A DNA stretch of 45,820 bases from a virus. Positions 8,715 to 17,148 of the stretch are shown piece after piece (within the stretch, counting starts at the first letter, position 1; each line of letters starts with the position of its first letter). The position numbers and the translations under genes were made by a program. The stretch spans positions 1 to 45,820 of IMG/VR virus record IMGVR_UViG_3300007512_002803; one strand, given 5' to 3'. The notes under the pieces were generated by a model. The model was not told the DNA's origin and made no database searches. It was given only the letters and a program-made list of their open reading frames with translations.

Positions 8715-9551
8715 ATGAGAGTAGCAGTTTGTTTGTTTGGCTTAGTGGGAAACGTTACAGCGAAGTCAGGGGTTGGCAATTCCGATGAAAAAATGCTGGA
8801 CGTTGCTATCAAAAAGTATAACAAAAATATTATTAGCCTAAACGATGTCGATGTTTTTTTACACACGTGGGATACTTCTATGGAGAAAGAAGTTCGAGAT
8901 GCTTTCCATCCGATGGATGCTGTCTTTCAAGAACAGAAGGTGTTTGATATCCCATCTTATGTTCAAGCAAAAGGTGCCCTCAATCCCGAGAAAAGAAAAC
9001 AGAATCATTATAGCATGTGGTACTCTATCAAGCAATCCGTAGCTCTAAAGCGCCAATGGGAAGAAAAGAATAAATTCCAATATGACTGTGTTATGATTGG
9101 AAGATTTGACACTGCTTGGGAAATTCCCGTGGATTTTTCTTCTTTTGACATGAATAAAGTCTATACCGGCCGGTGGTGTAAGCTGCTTCAGGATGGCGTG
9201 GATATTTTTGACGCCGGACGCGGCCCATATTTTCAGATTGAAGATCAACTCGACATGTCTCAAGTAAAGCATGTTCATAAGTTTGACGGCGATGTTCTGA
9301 ATCAAGGTCTTTCTTGTTTGTGGTTTTTTGGAAATTCTAAAGATATGGAAGAGTTTTCTTTGTTGTATGATCATCTAGACACATACGCCAAACCAGGGCA
9401 GTGCCCAACAATGGAAAATACTATTTCAAGCCACAGACTTTCTGAGTATCATTTAAAACAGTTGGGGTTATATGACAACCTAATTCGAGTTTTCCACTCT
9501 TCCACGGACTTCACCATGATAAGGATGAAGTATTTTGGGTCAAAAAAATAG
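8715..9551 (+). CDS. Putative glycosyltransferase-like protein of unknown family
   Basis: 278 residues with an AAGGAGG ribosome site, the clearest in this part of the window. I do not recognise a named family with confidence. It begins with a short hydrophobic strand (M-R-V-A-V-C-L-F-G-L), then V-D-V-F-L-H-T-W-D, and in the middle V-M-I-G-R-F-D-T-A-W. This pattern (an opening strand, D-x-F-x-x-T-W, then R-x-D) is seen in GT-A-like proteins of glycan clusters, where R-x-D sits at the donor site. No membrane segment is seen. The gene lies between a C-methyltransferase and an FkbM-type methyltransferase, which fits a glycan role. Confidence 0.5.
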   Translation: MRVAVCLFGLVGNVTAKSGVGNSDEKMLDVAIKKYNKNIISLNDVDVFLHTWDTSMEKEVRDAFHPMDAVFQEQKVFDIPSYVQAKGALNPEKRKQNHYSMWYSIKQSVALKRQWEEKNKFQYDCVMIGRFDTAWEIPVDFSSFDMNKVYTGRWCKLLQDGVDIFDAGRGPYFQIEDQLDMSQVKHVHKFDGDVLNQGLSCLWFFGNSKDMEEFSLLYDHLDTYAKPGQCPTMENTISSHRLSEYHLKQLGLYDNLIRVFHSSTDFTMIRMKYFGSKK

Positions 9552-9557
9552 AGTACG

Positions 9558-10154
9558 ATGAATGAATTAAAAAAAGTTGGCAAAAAAATATGCATTGATG
9601 CCGGAGCTCACATAGGCCAGTCTATAGACCGACTTCGCTCTAGATTTCAAGGAGAAGAGATCGAAATTTATTCCTTCGAACCCCACCCTAGATGTTTTCT
9701 AGCTGCAAAAACTAGAGCCAATAAAAACACGCACGTCGAAAATAAAGCAGTGTGGATTGAAGATGGAGAAATAGAATTTTATTGTGATGCCTTGGATTTA
9801 AACACCGATCGCCCTCTCCCGGGAGAAGCATCGACGATGTTCGAAGTTAAAACCAAGGAAAGATCACTCCCAGGACAATTTGATGCCGGTAGCAAAATAT
9901 CTGTGTCTTCATTTGATTTTAGCGCATGGCTAAAGAATAACTTTTCGAAAGAGGATTTTATTCATATCAAAATGGACATCGAGGGCGCTGAGTATCAAGT
10001 TTTAAAAAAGATGGCAAAAGATAATACGCTTTCTTATGTAAACGAATTAGATGTAGAGTTTCATTGGCAGGCGATCCAATTACCAAAGCACGAACATGAT
10101 GAGGTGGTCGAAATGCTTTCTAAGTTCAAAGTCAGCGTGACGATTCACGAGTAG
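9558..10154 (+). CDS. FkbM-family SAM methyltransferase
   Basis: 198 residues. It has the FkbM layout: C-I-D-A-G-A-H-I-G-Q-S at about 12-22 as SAM motif I, I-Y-S-F-E-P-H-P as the strand 2 acidic motif, and H-I-K-M-D-I-E-G-A-E-Y near residue 140, a hallmark of this family. FkbM enzymes O-methylate sugars and polyketides. It sits seven bases after the preceding gene and is followed by another methyltransferase-like gene. It could methylate a glycan hydroxyl, or perhaps the phosphonate alcohol made further downstream; that second idea is speculation. Confidence 0.85.
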   Translation: MNELKKVGKKICIDAGAHIGQSIDRLRSRFQGEEIEIYSFEPHPRCFLAAKTRANKNTHVENKAVWIEDGEIEFYCDALDLNTDRPLPGEASTMFEVKTKERSLPGQFDAGSKISVSSFDFSAWLKNNFSKEDFIHIKMDIEGAEYQVLKKMAKDNTLSYVNELDVEFHWQAIQLPKHEHDEVVEMLSKFKVSVTIHE

Positions 10155-10165
10155 GGCACCGCTCA

Positions 10166-10789
10166 ATGGGTATTCATAAAAAAGATCTTGTGTTAATTGA
10201 TAAGGCATTAGCAGCACAGAATAAAGATTTTCAAGATTTAAGCATGTGTGAACTGGGAAGCCAATCATTGAGAGGAGAGCTATCAGAAGCCTTCAAGAGC
10301 CCTAAAGAATATTTTCAATCGATAGGGTGCAAGCATGTATCAATTGATCTAAATGGCGAACGCAATGCTTTGCAGATAAATCTCAATCATGATCTTAGAA
10401 AAAATTATCCTATGTTTATGGGCCACTTCGATATGATAACCAACTTCGGAACATCTGAGCACGTGTTAGATCAATATCAATGTTGGAAAAATATTCATGA
10501 CTTAGTGAAGACAGGCGGATCAGTAGTAAACTCAGTACCAGAAGTAAATTCCTGGCCCAACCATTGTCAATATTATTATGATCTTACCTTTTTTCAAGAA
10601 CTCTGTGAAAAGTGTGACTATCAAATCGTTCAGAATTCAGTCTATGAAAACACTGAAAAAACTTCCTTAAATTTAATTGAGTGTGTCTTTATCAAACAGA
10701 TAGATGTGCCATTCATGAGCAGAGAAGAGTTTAGCATACTCACGATAATAAAAACCAACTTTTCAGATCCAGAGCAGTGGGGATATTGA
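10166..10789 (+). CDS. Methyltransferase-like protein
   Basis: 207 residues. A class I methyltransferase fold is suggested by M-C-E-L-G-S-Q near residue 28 (motif I), H-V-S-I-D-L-N-G (acidic end of strand 2), F-D-M-I-T-N-F-G-T-S-E-H-V (strand 4), and L-V-K-T-G-G-S-V-V-N-S-V-P (strand 5). Motif I is less glycine-rich than usual, so SAM binding is likely but not certain. The stop codon overlaps the ATG of the sulfatase-fold gene (TGATG), indicating coupled translation. Confidence 0.6.
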   Translation: MGIHKKDLVLIDKALAAQNKDFQDLSMCELGSQSLRGELSEAFKSPKEYFQSIGCKHVSIDLNGERNALQINLNHDLRKNYPMFMGHFDMITNFGTSEHVLDQYQCWKNIHDLVKTGGSVVNSVPEVNSWPNHCQYYYDLTFFQELCEKCDYQIVQNSVYENTEKTSLNLIECVFIKQIDVPFMSREEFSILTIIKTNFSDPEQWGY

Positions 10790-12225
10790 TGGAACACGAC
10801 ATATTCTGTGTAGCAACGGACCGACTTACAACCCATAGGATGGCTATATACGGTGGGTACAACATATTTCCTAACATTGACAAGATAGCAAAAAAAGGCA
10901 CGATATTCAAGCATCCTGTCGCGTGTTCAGCTTCTACGCTCTCTTGCCATGCCTGTGAATGGACTGGCAAGAATCCCTGGGAGCTCCATGACGAAATGGG
11001 AGTCCCTTACGAAAACAGAGACTACGACGTCCCAATCTCAGTCAGCAAGTCCTTGTTTACGGATCTGATCGAAATGGGTTACGATGTCAACTTAGTCTTC
11101 ATGCACAAGCCCGATAAGTACTTTCCTAGTTCGTATCAACAGATAATCCCTATATTCCAAGACGCCGGAGTCAACGTGCACGGGATTCCCGAGTGGGACA
11201 TCCCCCAAGGGTCTGGCATCAACAGAGCCAAGCACCTGATGTACTGTGCAGAGATCATCGAAAAAAATCGAAAAGCGGGTAAAAAGTCTTTCGTCTGGAC
11301 CAAGATAGCAGGAATGTATCAATCTCAAGATTCTGATGGAGCTATGATCCATTTAGGTCACAAATACCACTCGTATGCCGGGCAAACTCGAGTCACGAGA
11401 GATGACGTATGGCAGTGTGCACTAGACGAAGCCATAGGGAAGTTTCTAGAGTATTTCGGTTACGGTTCCCCTGATTCGACTTGTCCAGAAGTCGTTTTTT
11501 CCTCGGACCACGGTGCTTGGTACGGTGAGCGCGGTAACGTATACTACGGTTATGACTTACACGAAGAGATCATCCGAGTGCCTTTGATATCCTCATTCAG
11601 GCTACAACCGGATGGCACTCGCATTCAAGAAGGGCGATTTGCCACGATAGTGGATGAGCCGTTTAGCATGCGTAGATTCAGGGATTTCATTACCGAGAAA
11701 TACAGACCAGAAGTCGATAAAGAGGAGTTGATATATGCTGAGACGCTATTTCCGGGCCAAGTAGTCAGCTCTCCAGGCAGTAAGCACTCCAAGTCTAAAA
11801 CTTGCGTTAGAAAGGGGAAGTACAAGTACATTTACAACCCATTCGGCGAGGACGGCATGTCGGAAGTTCCCACTGAAGAGTTGTATGATATAGAATACGA
11901 TCCTCACGAGAAATTTAATCTGGCTAATCATAAAAACGAATGGTTCGACTGTTCTCGATCGGATCCGACAGTTGCATGCGACGGAAAGAGCGGCCTCAGA
12001 TACTGCGATGTCCTGTCTAGGTTCCACAGCGACGTCAACATCGTGACCAGCCCAGAAGACCCGCCTGAGGCCGAATACTGCACTAAAAAGAATCCCAACG
12101 AATCGGGTTCCGGAGAGAGGACCGGTTGGTCTGAAGTACAAGATGTATTGAACATTCTAAGAGCCGAAGTTAAAGATTTATGGTACAGGACCGGCAGAGC
12201 GAATTTTTATAGAGAGATGACATGA
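10789..12225 (+). CDS. Sulfatase-fold (alkaline phosphatase superfamily) hydrolase or transferase
   Basis: 478 residues from the ATG at 10789, which overlaps the previous stop in TGATG; an upstream GTG at 10777 is possible but less suited. Several sulfatase-superfamily blocks are seen: an early V-A-T-D11-R metal strand, Y-G-G-Y-N-x-F-P-N-I-D-K, the nucleophile region ending in T59-G60, S-S-D-H-G near 239-243, and [15 protein letters not shown] late, matching the L-Y-D-L-x-x-D-P-x-E-x-x-N-L signature of sulfatases. Aligned back from T-G, the nucleophile position is T50, not a formylglycine cysteine. Threonine-nucleophile members include phosphoethanolamine and phosphoglycerol transferases and some hydrolases. 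It has no membrane anchor. Its stop overlaps the start of the PEP mutase gene, so a role with phosphonate or phosphate esters is plausible. Confidence 0.75.
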   Translation: MEHDIFCVATDRLTTHRMAIYGGYNIFPNIDKIAKKGTIFKHPVACSASTLSCHACEWTGKNPWELHDEMGVPYENRDYDVPISVSKSLFTDLIEMGYDVNLVFMHKPDKYFPSSYQQIIPIFQDAGVNVHGIPEWDIPQGSGINRAKHLMYCAEIIEKNRKAGKKSFVWTKIAGMYQSQDSDGAMIHLGHKYHSYAGQTRVTRDDVWQCALDEAIGKFLEYFGYGSPDSTCPEVVFSSDHGAWYGERGNVYYGYDLHEEIIRVPLISSFRLQPDGTRIQEGRFATIVDEPFSMRRFRDFITEKYRPEVDKEELIYAETLFPGQVVSSPGSKHSKSKTCVRKGKYKYIYNPFGEDGMSEVPTEELYDIEYDPHEKFNLANHKNEWFDCSRSDPTVACDGKSGLRYCDVLSRFHSDVNIVTSPEDPPEAEYCTKKNPNESGSGERTGWSEVQDVLNILRAEVKDLWYRTGRANFYREMT

Positions 12226-13523
12226 GGAACAAGACGGTTTATGTGGGCATGTGTGCAGATCTTCTGCACGAGGGCCATTTGAACATTTTAAAGACGGCTT
12301 CTGAATTAGGCGACGTCACAGTCGGACTTTTAACCGATGAAGCAGTTGCTTCTTACAAGAGGGTACCTGCTCAAAACTTTAAAGCCCGTGCAGCCCTGGT
12401 CGGCAGCCTGAGGTTTGTGTCTAAAGTGGTGCCGCAAGACTCGCTGAGTTACATAGACAATTTGCGACTCCTACGACCAGATTTTGTGGTACACGGCGAT
12501 GATTGGAAGACGGGAGTACAGCAAAGGATACGTCGCGAAGTGATTAACGTCTTAGAAGAGTGGGCCGGTCAATTAGTAGAAGTTCCTTATACCGTCGGGG
12601 TATCATCGACACTCCTCGGTGAAAAGGTTCGTAGCATTGGAATTACGCCGGGAGAAAGACTCAAGAAACTAAGGTTGCTACTACAAAACAAAGGCATCGT
12701 AAGGGCCATAGAGACGCATAACGGGTTGACAGGATTGATCGCTGAAAAGACTTCCGCAGAGTTCAATGGAGACCTTCGAGAGTTCGATGCCATGTGGCTA
12801 AGTAGCTTAACACACTCAGCATCTCGTGGAAAGCCGGACATCCAATACGTGGATATAACTCTGATGTCTCAAACTATTGGAGAGATATTTGAGATCACTA
12901 CTAAGCCCATGATAGTCGACGCTGATAATGGCGGATTGACGGAGCACTTTCGGCTCATGGTAAAAACCCTGGAACGCTTGGGAGTCTCAGCAGTCATCAT
13001 AGAGGATAAGACTGGGATCAAAAGAAACTCCTTGTTCGGTACTAGCGTAGAACAAACACAGGCAGACGTTCAAGACTTTTCTTCCAAGATTTCAGCTGGT
13101 AAAAGAGCGCAGGTTTCCGATGGGTTCATGATCATTGCTAGGATAGAAAGCCTGATCTTAGGCAACGGCTTAGAAGATGCCCTCAGCCGCGCGTACGCGT
13201 ACATTGAAGCAGGCGTGGATGCTATTATGATTCATAGCAAGTCAGACGTTGCAGACGAGATCCTGGCTTTTCTAAAAGAGTTTAGAAGCCGAGATCAAGA
13301 TACACCGGTTGTAGTGGTACCTTCTACCTACAGTCGGATTACCGAAACCGAACTGAGTGCAGCAGGCGCAAACTTAGTGATATATGCAAACCACCTCTTG
13401 CGCAGCGCGTACCCTGTCATGGTTTCTACGGCTCGTTCAATACTGGAAAACGAGAGATCACACGAAGCCAGCCCAGCATGCATTTCTATCGGTGAAATAA
13501 TCAGGCTCATCGGTGATTTTTAG
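12222..13523 (+). CDS. pepM: Cytidylyltransferase-PEP phosphomutase fusion
   Basis: 433 residues, start in an ATGA overlap. Residues 1 to about 135 are a cytidylyltransferase of the glycerol-3-phosphate/phosphocholine type: H16-E-G-H19 is the HxGH site, and Y-T-V-G-V-S-S-T replaces the usual R-T-x-G-I-S-T-T. Residues about 150-433 are PEP mutase: F-D-A-M-W-L-S-S, V232-D-A-D-N-G-G for the metal-binding aspartates, and E261-D-K-T-G-I-K-R-N-S, the E-D-K-x5-N-S signature that separates PEP mutase from isocitrate-lyase relatives. The mutase turns PEP into phosphonopyruvate, forming the C-P bond; the cytidylyltransferase would later load the finished phosphonate onto CMP. The next three genes supply the middle steps. 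Confidence 0.93.
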   Translation: MRNKTVYVGMCADLLHEGHLNILKTASELGDVTVGLLTDEAVASYKRVPAQNFKARAALVGSLRFVSKVVPQDSLSYIDNLRLLRPDFVVHGDDWKTGVQQRIRREVINVLEEWAGQLVEVPYTVGVSSTLLGEKVRSIGITPGERLKKLRLLLQNKGIVRAIETHNGLTGLIAEKTSAEFNGDLREFDAMWLSSLTHSASRGKPDIQYVDITLMSQTIGEIFEITTKPMIVDADNGGLTEHFRLMVKTLERLGVSAVIIEDKTGIKRNSLFGTSVEQTQADVQDFSSKISAGKRAQVSDGFMIIARIESLILGNGLEDALSRAYAYIEAGVDAIMIHSKSDVADEILAFLKEFRSRDQDTPVVVVPSTYSRITETELSAAGANLVIYANHLLRSAYPVMVSTARSILENERSHEASPACISIGEIIRLIGDF

Positions 13524-13525
13524 TC

Positions 13526-13939
13526 ATGACCGGCACGATGGCAGAATTGACTAACTTAGGTGTCCTAAAAAATCACACTTTTTTTAGTGGCGTTCCTGAC
13601 AGTTTACTTGCTGTTTTTATTGATGCTATCAAAGACAGGAAAGAGGCTCAACACGTTCCGGCTGTCAACGAAGCACACGCGATCGCAATTGCATTCGGTG
13701 CCATGTTAGCCGGCGAAGATGCGTGCGTGTATCTCCAAAACTCCGGGTTGGGCAACATCATTAATCCCATTACCAGTCTTTGCATGCCCGCGCAGATTTA
13801 CCCGTTTTTGATCATCGGTCATCGTCACACTCTGGAGCAACACCTTATAATGGGCGAGCTAGACGAGAAGATCATGGCGCTTTTAGGGTATCCACAAGAC
13901 AGGTACTTTCTCGTCCACGGCGACAATAATGAAAAGTAG
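13526..13939 (+). CDS. Phosphonopyruvate decarboxylase, alpha (PYR domain) subunit
   Basis: 137 residues, two bases after the PEP mutase stop. It matches the N-terminal pyrimidine-binding domain of thiamine diphosphate-dependent phosphonopyruvate or sulfopyruvate decarboxylases: F-S-G-V-P-D-S at 20-26, V-N-E49-A-H-A-I-A-I-A with the cofactor-activating glutamate, and L-Q-N-S-G-L-G-N-I-I-N-P, a block typical of this group. The enzyme decarboxylates phosphonopyruvate to phosphonoacetaldehyde, which pulls the unfavourable mutase reaction forward. The usual single-chain enzyme is about 380 residues; here the two halves are separate genes totalling 294. Sulfopyruvate decarboxylase is the alternative, but PEP mutase next door argues for phosphonate. 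Confidence 0.88.
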   Translation: MTGTMAELTNLGVLKNHTFFSGVPDSLLAVFIDAIKDRKEAQHVPAVNEAHAIAIAFGAMLAGEDACVYLQNSGLGNIINPITSLCMPAQIYPFLIIGHRHTLEQHLIMGELDEKIMALLGYPQDRYFLVHGDNNEK

Positions 13940-14402
13940 ATCTCAAGCGATCGAGGAAGTGTTCGAAACCCACGGTTCTAGTGCGATATATATAGTATCG
14001 ACAGGTTACCTTTCTAGAGCGGTGCATTCCTCACGGCCGACAGATCCTAACATATTTTACATGAAAGGCAGCATGGGTCTTGCACCCGGGATCGGTTTGG
14101 GTATTTCTTTGAATTCTGACGCAGACGTTGTTGTTCTGTCTGGAGATGCATCACTATTGATGCACTTGGGGCTTACTCACACCATTAGAGATTTTGCTAG
14201 AGGCAACTTGCATCTTTACGTTTTTGACAACGGGTGCCACGAATCGGTAGGTGGACAATTGTGTGCTAGCCTGGAACCTGCTTACCCAGGCGTACAAAAG
14301 ATAATTTTTATCAACAAGGAAGGAAAGACTCCACGCGTAAAAATAGGTTTCAAAGAGAACGCCGATCAGCTAAAAAAAATTCTAGCACAAGCATCGATAT
14401 AA
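13929..14402 (+). CDS. Phosphonopyruvate decarboxylase, beta (TPP-binding) subunit
   Basis: 157 residues, overlapping the alpha subunit by 11 bases in the +1 frame with its own ATG. The thiamine diphosphate diphosphate-binding motif is seen as G72-D-A and then, after the usual spacing, F-D-N101-G-C-H-E-S-V-G-G-Q. M-K-G-S-M-G-L-A-P-G-I-G-L-G-I-S before it is typical of the PP domain in this enzyme group. It should pair with the preceding product to form the active site at the subunit boundary, like the two-chain sulfopyruvate decarboxylase of archaea. A sequencing frameshift of one long gene cannot be ruled out, but the clean ATG and overlap favour two real subunits. Confidence 0.87.
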   Translation: MKSRSQAIEEVFETHGSSAIYIVSTGYLSRAVHSSRPTDPNIFYMKGSMGLAPGIGLGISLNSDADVVVLSGDASLLMHLGLTHTIRDFARGNLHLYVFDNGCHESVGGQLCASLEPAYPGVQKIIFINKEGKTPRVKIGFKENADQLKKILAQASI

Positions 14403-14403
14403 A

Positions 14404-15180
14404 ATGTTGTTAGTTTGTTCTAAGTCGACGCGAGAGTTTTTCCCTCACATTAAAAATGCCAGGATTATTTCTAGACGATTAGATCTGAAAATAGTAGAAG
14501 AGACCGGCCAACATCACGACATACTCGCTGTCGGCGGTGGAGCAGTCATCGATGCTGCAAAAATTCTATCTGCGGACCCCATTGTGTGTTATCCCACTAC
14601 AGCTGCCGGGTCATCATGCACTATGCATTCTGTGGTATGGGACCAAGATCGAAAAATATCCGTAAAAAGATTCGTTCCTAAGGAGGTGATCGTAGAGCCA
14701 GAGTTTCTCAAGAATCTGCCGAAAGAAATCGTTTTTGAGACCAAAGTTGATCTTGTGGCACATTGTTTCGATTCATTGTTTTCGAAACGAAGCACTCCTA
14801 AAAGCAGAAAACTGGCCGAAGCTGCTTTGGAAATGTTAGAGGACAGGAATTTGAGTAACGAGTCACTCATTATCGCCGGTAATTTGGCTGGAAGAGCGAT
14901 ACAGATTACTCCGACAACGATCTTGCATTCTCTATCTTATCCATTGACCGGTCATTATGGCATCCGCCACGGCCGAGCATTGTCGTTTTTTTTGCCAGCT
15001 CTTTCTGATTACATGGGATTCGAATTCGAAAAATATTTTGTAGAGGATTTCGATAAAGTGCCCAGTCATATCGATATTGAAGATTGTTTGAGGGGTGCGA
15101 TGTCTTACGATAAGATAAACGATTTTCGATCTAGAGATCAACTAAATTTTCAATTTTTAAAGAATCTTTTATGTTTGTGA
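14404..15180 (+). CDS. Iron-alcohol-dehydrogenase-type phosphonoacetaldehyde reductase (short)
   Basis: 258 residues; starts one base after the decarboxylase stop. Group III alcohol dehydrogenase motifs are present: A-V-G-G-G-A-V-I-D-A-A-K at 42-53 for NAD(P), Y-P-T-T-A-A-G-S-S at 63-71, D116-L-V-A-H120 and H175-S-L-S-Y-P-L-T-G-H184-Y-G-I-R-H189-G for metal. Its place after PEP mutase and phosphonopyruvate decarboxylase predicts reduction of phosphonoacetaldehyde to 2-hydroxyethylphosphonate. The family is usually about 370-400 residues; this one lacks much of the N-terminal nucleotide-binding part and the last helices. It may be a trimmed but working phage version. Confidence 0.82.
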   Translation: MLLVCSKSTREFFPHIKNARIISRRLDLKIVEETGQHHDILAVGGGAVIDAAKILSADPIVCYPTTAAGSSCTMHSVVWDQDRKISVKRFVPKEVIVEPEFLKNLPKEIVFETKVDLVAHCFDSLFSKRSTPKSRKLAEAALEMLEDRNLSNESLIIAGNLAGRAIQITPTTILHSLSYPLTGHYGIRHGRALSFFLPALSDYMGFEFEKYFVEDFDKVPSHIDIEDCLRGAMSYDKINDFRSRDQLNFQFLKNLLCL

Positions 15181-15222
15181 TAAGCAACGATATCGAGTTG
15201 ACAAAGTCAGCGGATTAGTAAT

Positions 15223-16257
15223 ATGAAGTGTTTTTTGGAAGTATATGATGAACGGTATAGAGACAGGCTGGCGTTCATAGATGTAATATGCGAAGAACTC
15301 AAAGAATCGCACGGTATCACGTTTGTGAGTGATCCGAGCAAGTGTGATGTTTTTATCACGCAACAGGTTTCTTATGCTCCTAATTTGGACAGCTGCTTAA
15401 GCCAAAAAAGAGATGTAGTCATTTTCGAAGTAAACGATTCGGCATCTATCAAAAATGATGAATTACGAAAAGCAATAAAAAACCAGCAAGTAAAAGGCTT
15501 CTTTAAAATAACCAACTTTAGAAATAGGGAAAACCACAACAAACACACATCAGGTGATGCACGATTTCATGCAAATTTTATAAATGAGTACGAAGAATTA
15601 TGCGAAACGAAGGAACAAAACGTGACCTTCACAGACCAGGAGTTGAGAAAGATTCACTGCGCATTGCCGGCGTTTATAAATTTTAGATTTGATAATATAC
15701 GAAACGCAAATGGGCTGTCTAACAAAGATAGAAAAGTAGATGTGAACTTTGCAGGAACTACAGACTACACAAGGAACAAGAATTATGTAAACCTGCCTGA
15801 AGAAGATCCCAAGCTTAATTTACCAAAACTGATTAGTGCACACAGGCTGCGTGCGATTAATGAGATAGCAAAAACTACACAAAAGCTGAATTTGACATCT
15901 ATCATCGTAGACCATAAACCGATGTCGCAACCGGAGTATTGGAACACTCTTTACAATTCTAAGCTGTGCGTTTCTCCATGGGGGTTTGGGGCATACAACT
16001 GGAGAGATTATGAATCAATATACTTGGGTGCATTGTTGATTAAACCAAATACTGACTTCCTGGAGTCGTACTGCGATCTTTACAAATCAGGCATAAATTA
16101 CGTGGCATGTAATCATAATTTCTCAAATCTACAAGAAATTATTACGGACTGTTTAGAAAATTTTGATTCGTATACGCGCATAAGGGAAAACGCTGCTGCA
16201 ACACTGAGCAGCCATTGTGATAAAAAAAAGGTCGCCAAAAATTTGCTGCACAACTAA
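15223..16257 (+). CDS. Exostosin/GT-B-like glycosyltransferase (putative)
   Basis: 344 residues after a 42-base gap. The N-terminal half is unrecognised. The C-terminal half has L-C-V-S-P-W-G-F-G-A-Y-N-W-R-D-Y-E-S-I-Y-L-G-A-L-L (shown here residue by residue, about 245-270), a pattern like the donor-binding E-containing loop of exostosin and related GT-B proteins, where a conserved R-x-x-E follows S-P-x-G. This supports a glycosyltransferase role; the sugar is unknown. The ribosome site is weak. It is the first gene after the phosphonate cassette and may add the phosphonate-bearing unit or a later sugar. Confidence 0.6.
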   Translation: MKCFLEVYDERYRDRLAFIDVICEELKESHGITFVSDPSKCDVFITQQVSYAPNLDSCLSQKRDVVIFEVNDSASIKNDELRKAIKNQQVKGFFKITNFRNRENHNKHTSGDARFHANFINEYEELCETKEQNVTFTDQELRKIHCALPAFINFRFDNIRNANGLSNKDRKVDVNFAGTTDYTRNKNYVNLPEEDPKLNLPKLISAHRLRAINEIAKTTQKLNLTSIIVDHKPMSQPEYWNTLYNSKLCVSPWGFGAYNWRDYESIYLGALLIKPNTDFLESYCDLYKSGINYVACNHNFSNLQEIITDCLENFDSYTRIRENAAATLSSHCDKKKVAKNLLHN

Positions 16258-16305
16258 AGAGTTGTGTACTCTAATTTATATTAGAAGAGTGAAGGTTGTT
16301 TGAGC

Positions 16306-17148
16306 ATGTATGATATTGGAATCATCGGTAACGGTTTTGTAGGCTCTGCCATAGCTAGTGGCTTCGCTCTGCACGCCAACATCAAAATTTATGATGTGGA
16401 TACCACCAGGTCTACTCATTCTTTGGACGAAGTGGTAAACGAAAGCGATTTCGTCTTCATAAGTGTTCCTACGCCCATGGAAGATGTCTTAGGCGGTTCG
16501 ATCGATTTGACTATCATGGATGACGTGATCGAAAGAGTGCACGAATCTTATGTTGGCACCGAAGTGGTTTTTGTCATCAAATCGACAGTGGTTCCAGGGA
16601 CTGTGGAACGATATATGGAAAAATATCCACGATTAGAGTTCGTCTTTAACCCAGAGTTTTTGACCGAAAGATCTGCTAGACTGGACTTCATCAATGCATC
16701 TAGGATAATACTAGGAGGGAGCTCGGACTCTAGCAACAGGGTAGAAAAACTATATCGGTGTCGATTTCCTCACACTAAGATGATAAAAACAGACGTTACT
16801 ACAGCCCAATTCATCAAGTACATGGCGAACTGTTTTTTTTCTACTAAAGTATCGTTCATGAATGAAATGAAGCAAGGCGCCGATCGTCTGAAGTGTGATT
16901 GGAATGCCGTCATGAACGGCTTCATTTCTGACGGCCGGATCGGCAATTCACACTTAGATGTGCCCGGACACGACGGCCAAAACGGCTTTGGAGGAAAGTG
17001 TTTTCCCAAAGATCTGAATGCGTTCATTACGCTCTTCGAAACCATAGAAGTAGCACCAACAGTCATGAAGGCCGTCTGGGAAAAGAACGTTGAAGTACGA
17101 GAAGAGTTCGATTGGGCCAAGATCGAAGGGGCTGTTTCCAAAAAGTGA
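16306..17148 (+). CDS. UDP-glucose/GDP-mannose dehydrogenase family protein, short form
   Basis: 280 residues from the ATG at 16306; a TTG at 16300 would add two residues and is an alternative. The NAD site is I-G-I-I-G-N-G-F-V-G at 4-13, and the catalytic cysteine is in G-F-G-G-K-C232-F-P-K-D, the family signature. S-V-P-T-P and K-S-T-V-V-P-G-T are also as expected. Normal members are about 400-450 residues and end in a UDP-sugar-binding domain; here the protein stops soon after the catalytic loop. It probably oxidises C6 of a nucleotide sugar to a uronic acid, but loss of the last domain could change partner or substrate. Two NAD-dependent epimerases follow. Confidence 0.82.
   Translation: MYDIGIIGNGFVGSAIASGFALHANIKIYDVDTTRSTHSLDEVVNESDFVFISVPTPMEDVLGGSIDLTIMDDVIERVHESYVGTEVVFVIKSTVVPGTVERYMEKYPRLEFVFNPEFLTERSARLDFINASRIILGGSSDSSNRVEKLYRCRFPHTKMIKTDVTTAQFIKYMANCFFSTKVSFMNEMKQGADRLKCDWNAVMNGFISDGRIGNSHLDVPGHDGQNGFGGKCFPKDLNAFITLFETIEVAPTVMKAVWEKNVEVREEFDWAKIEGAVSKK

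Noticed and set aside
10921-10968. C46 as a formylglycine sulfatase cysteine
   Set aside because: Counting back from the T-G of the motif puts T50, not C46, at the nucleophile site, and the usual arginine is absent.
15198-15225. TTGACA followed by TAATAT as a sigma-70 promoter
   Set aside because: The spacer is only 15 bases and the -10 would overlap the start codon of the gene it should serve.
16258-16290. Hairpins AGAGT-TGTGT-ACTCT and CTAAT-TTAT-ATTAG as a terminator
   Set aside because: Both stems are only five pairs, compete for the same bases and have no T-run.
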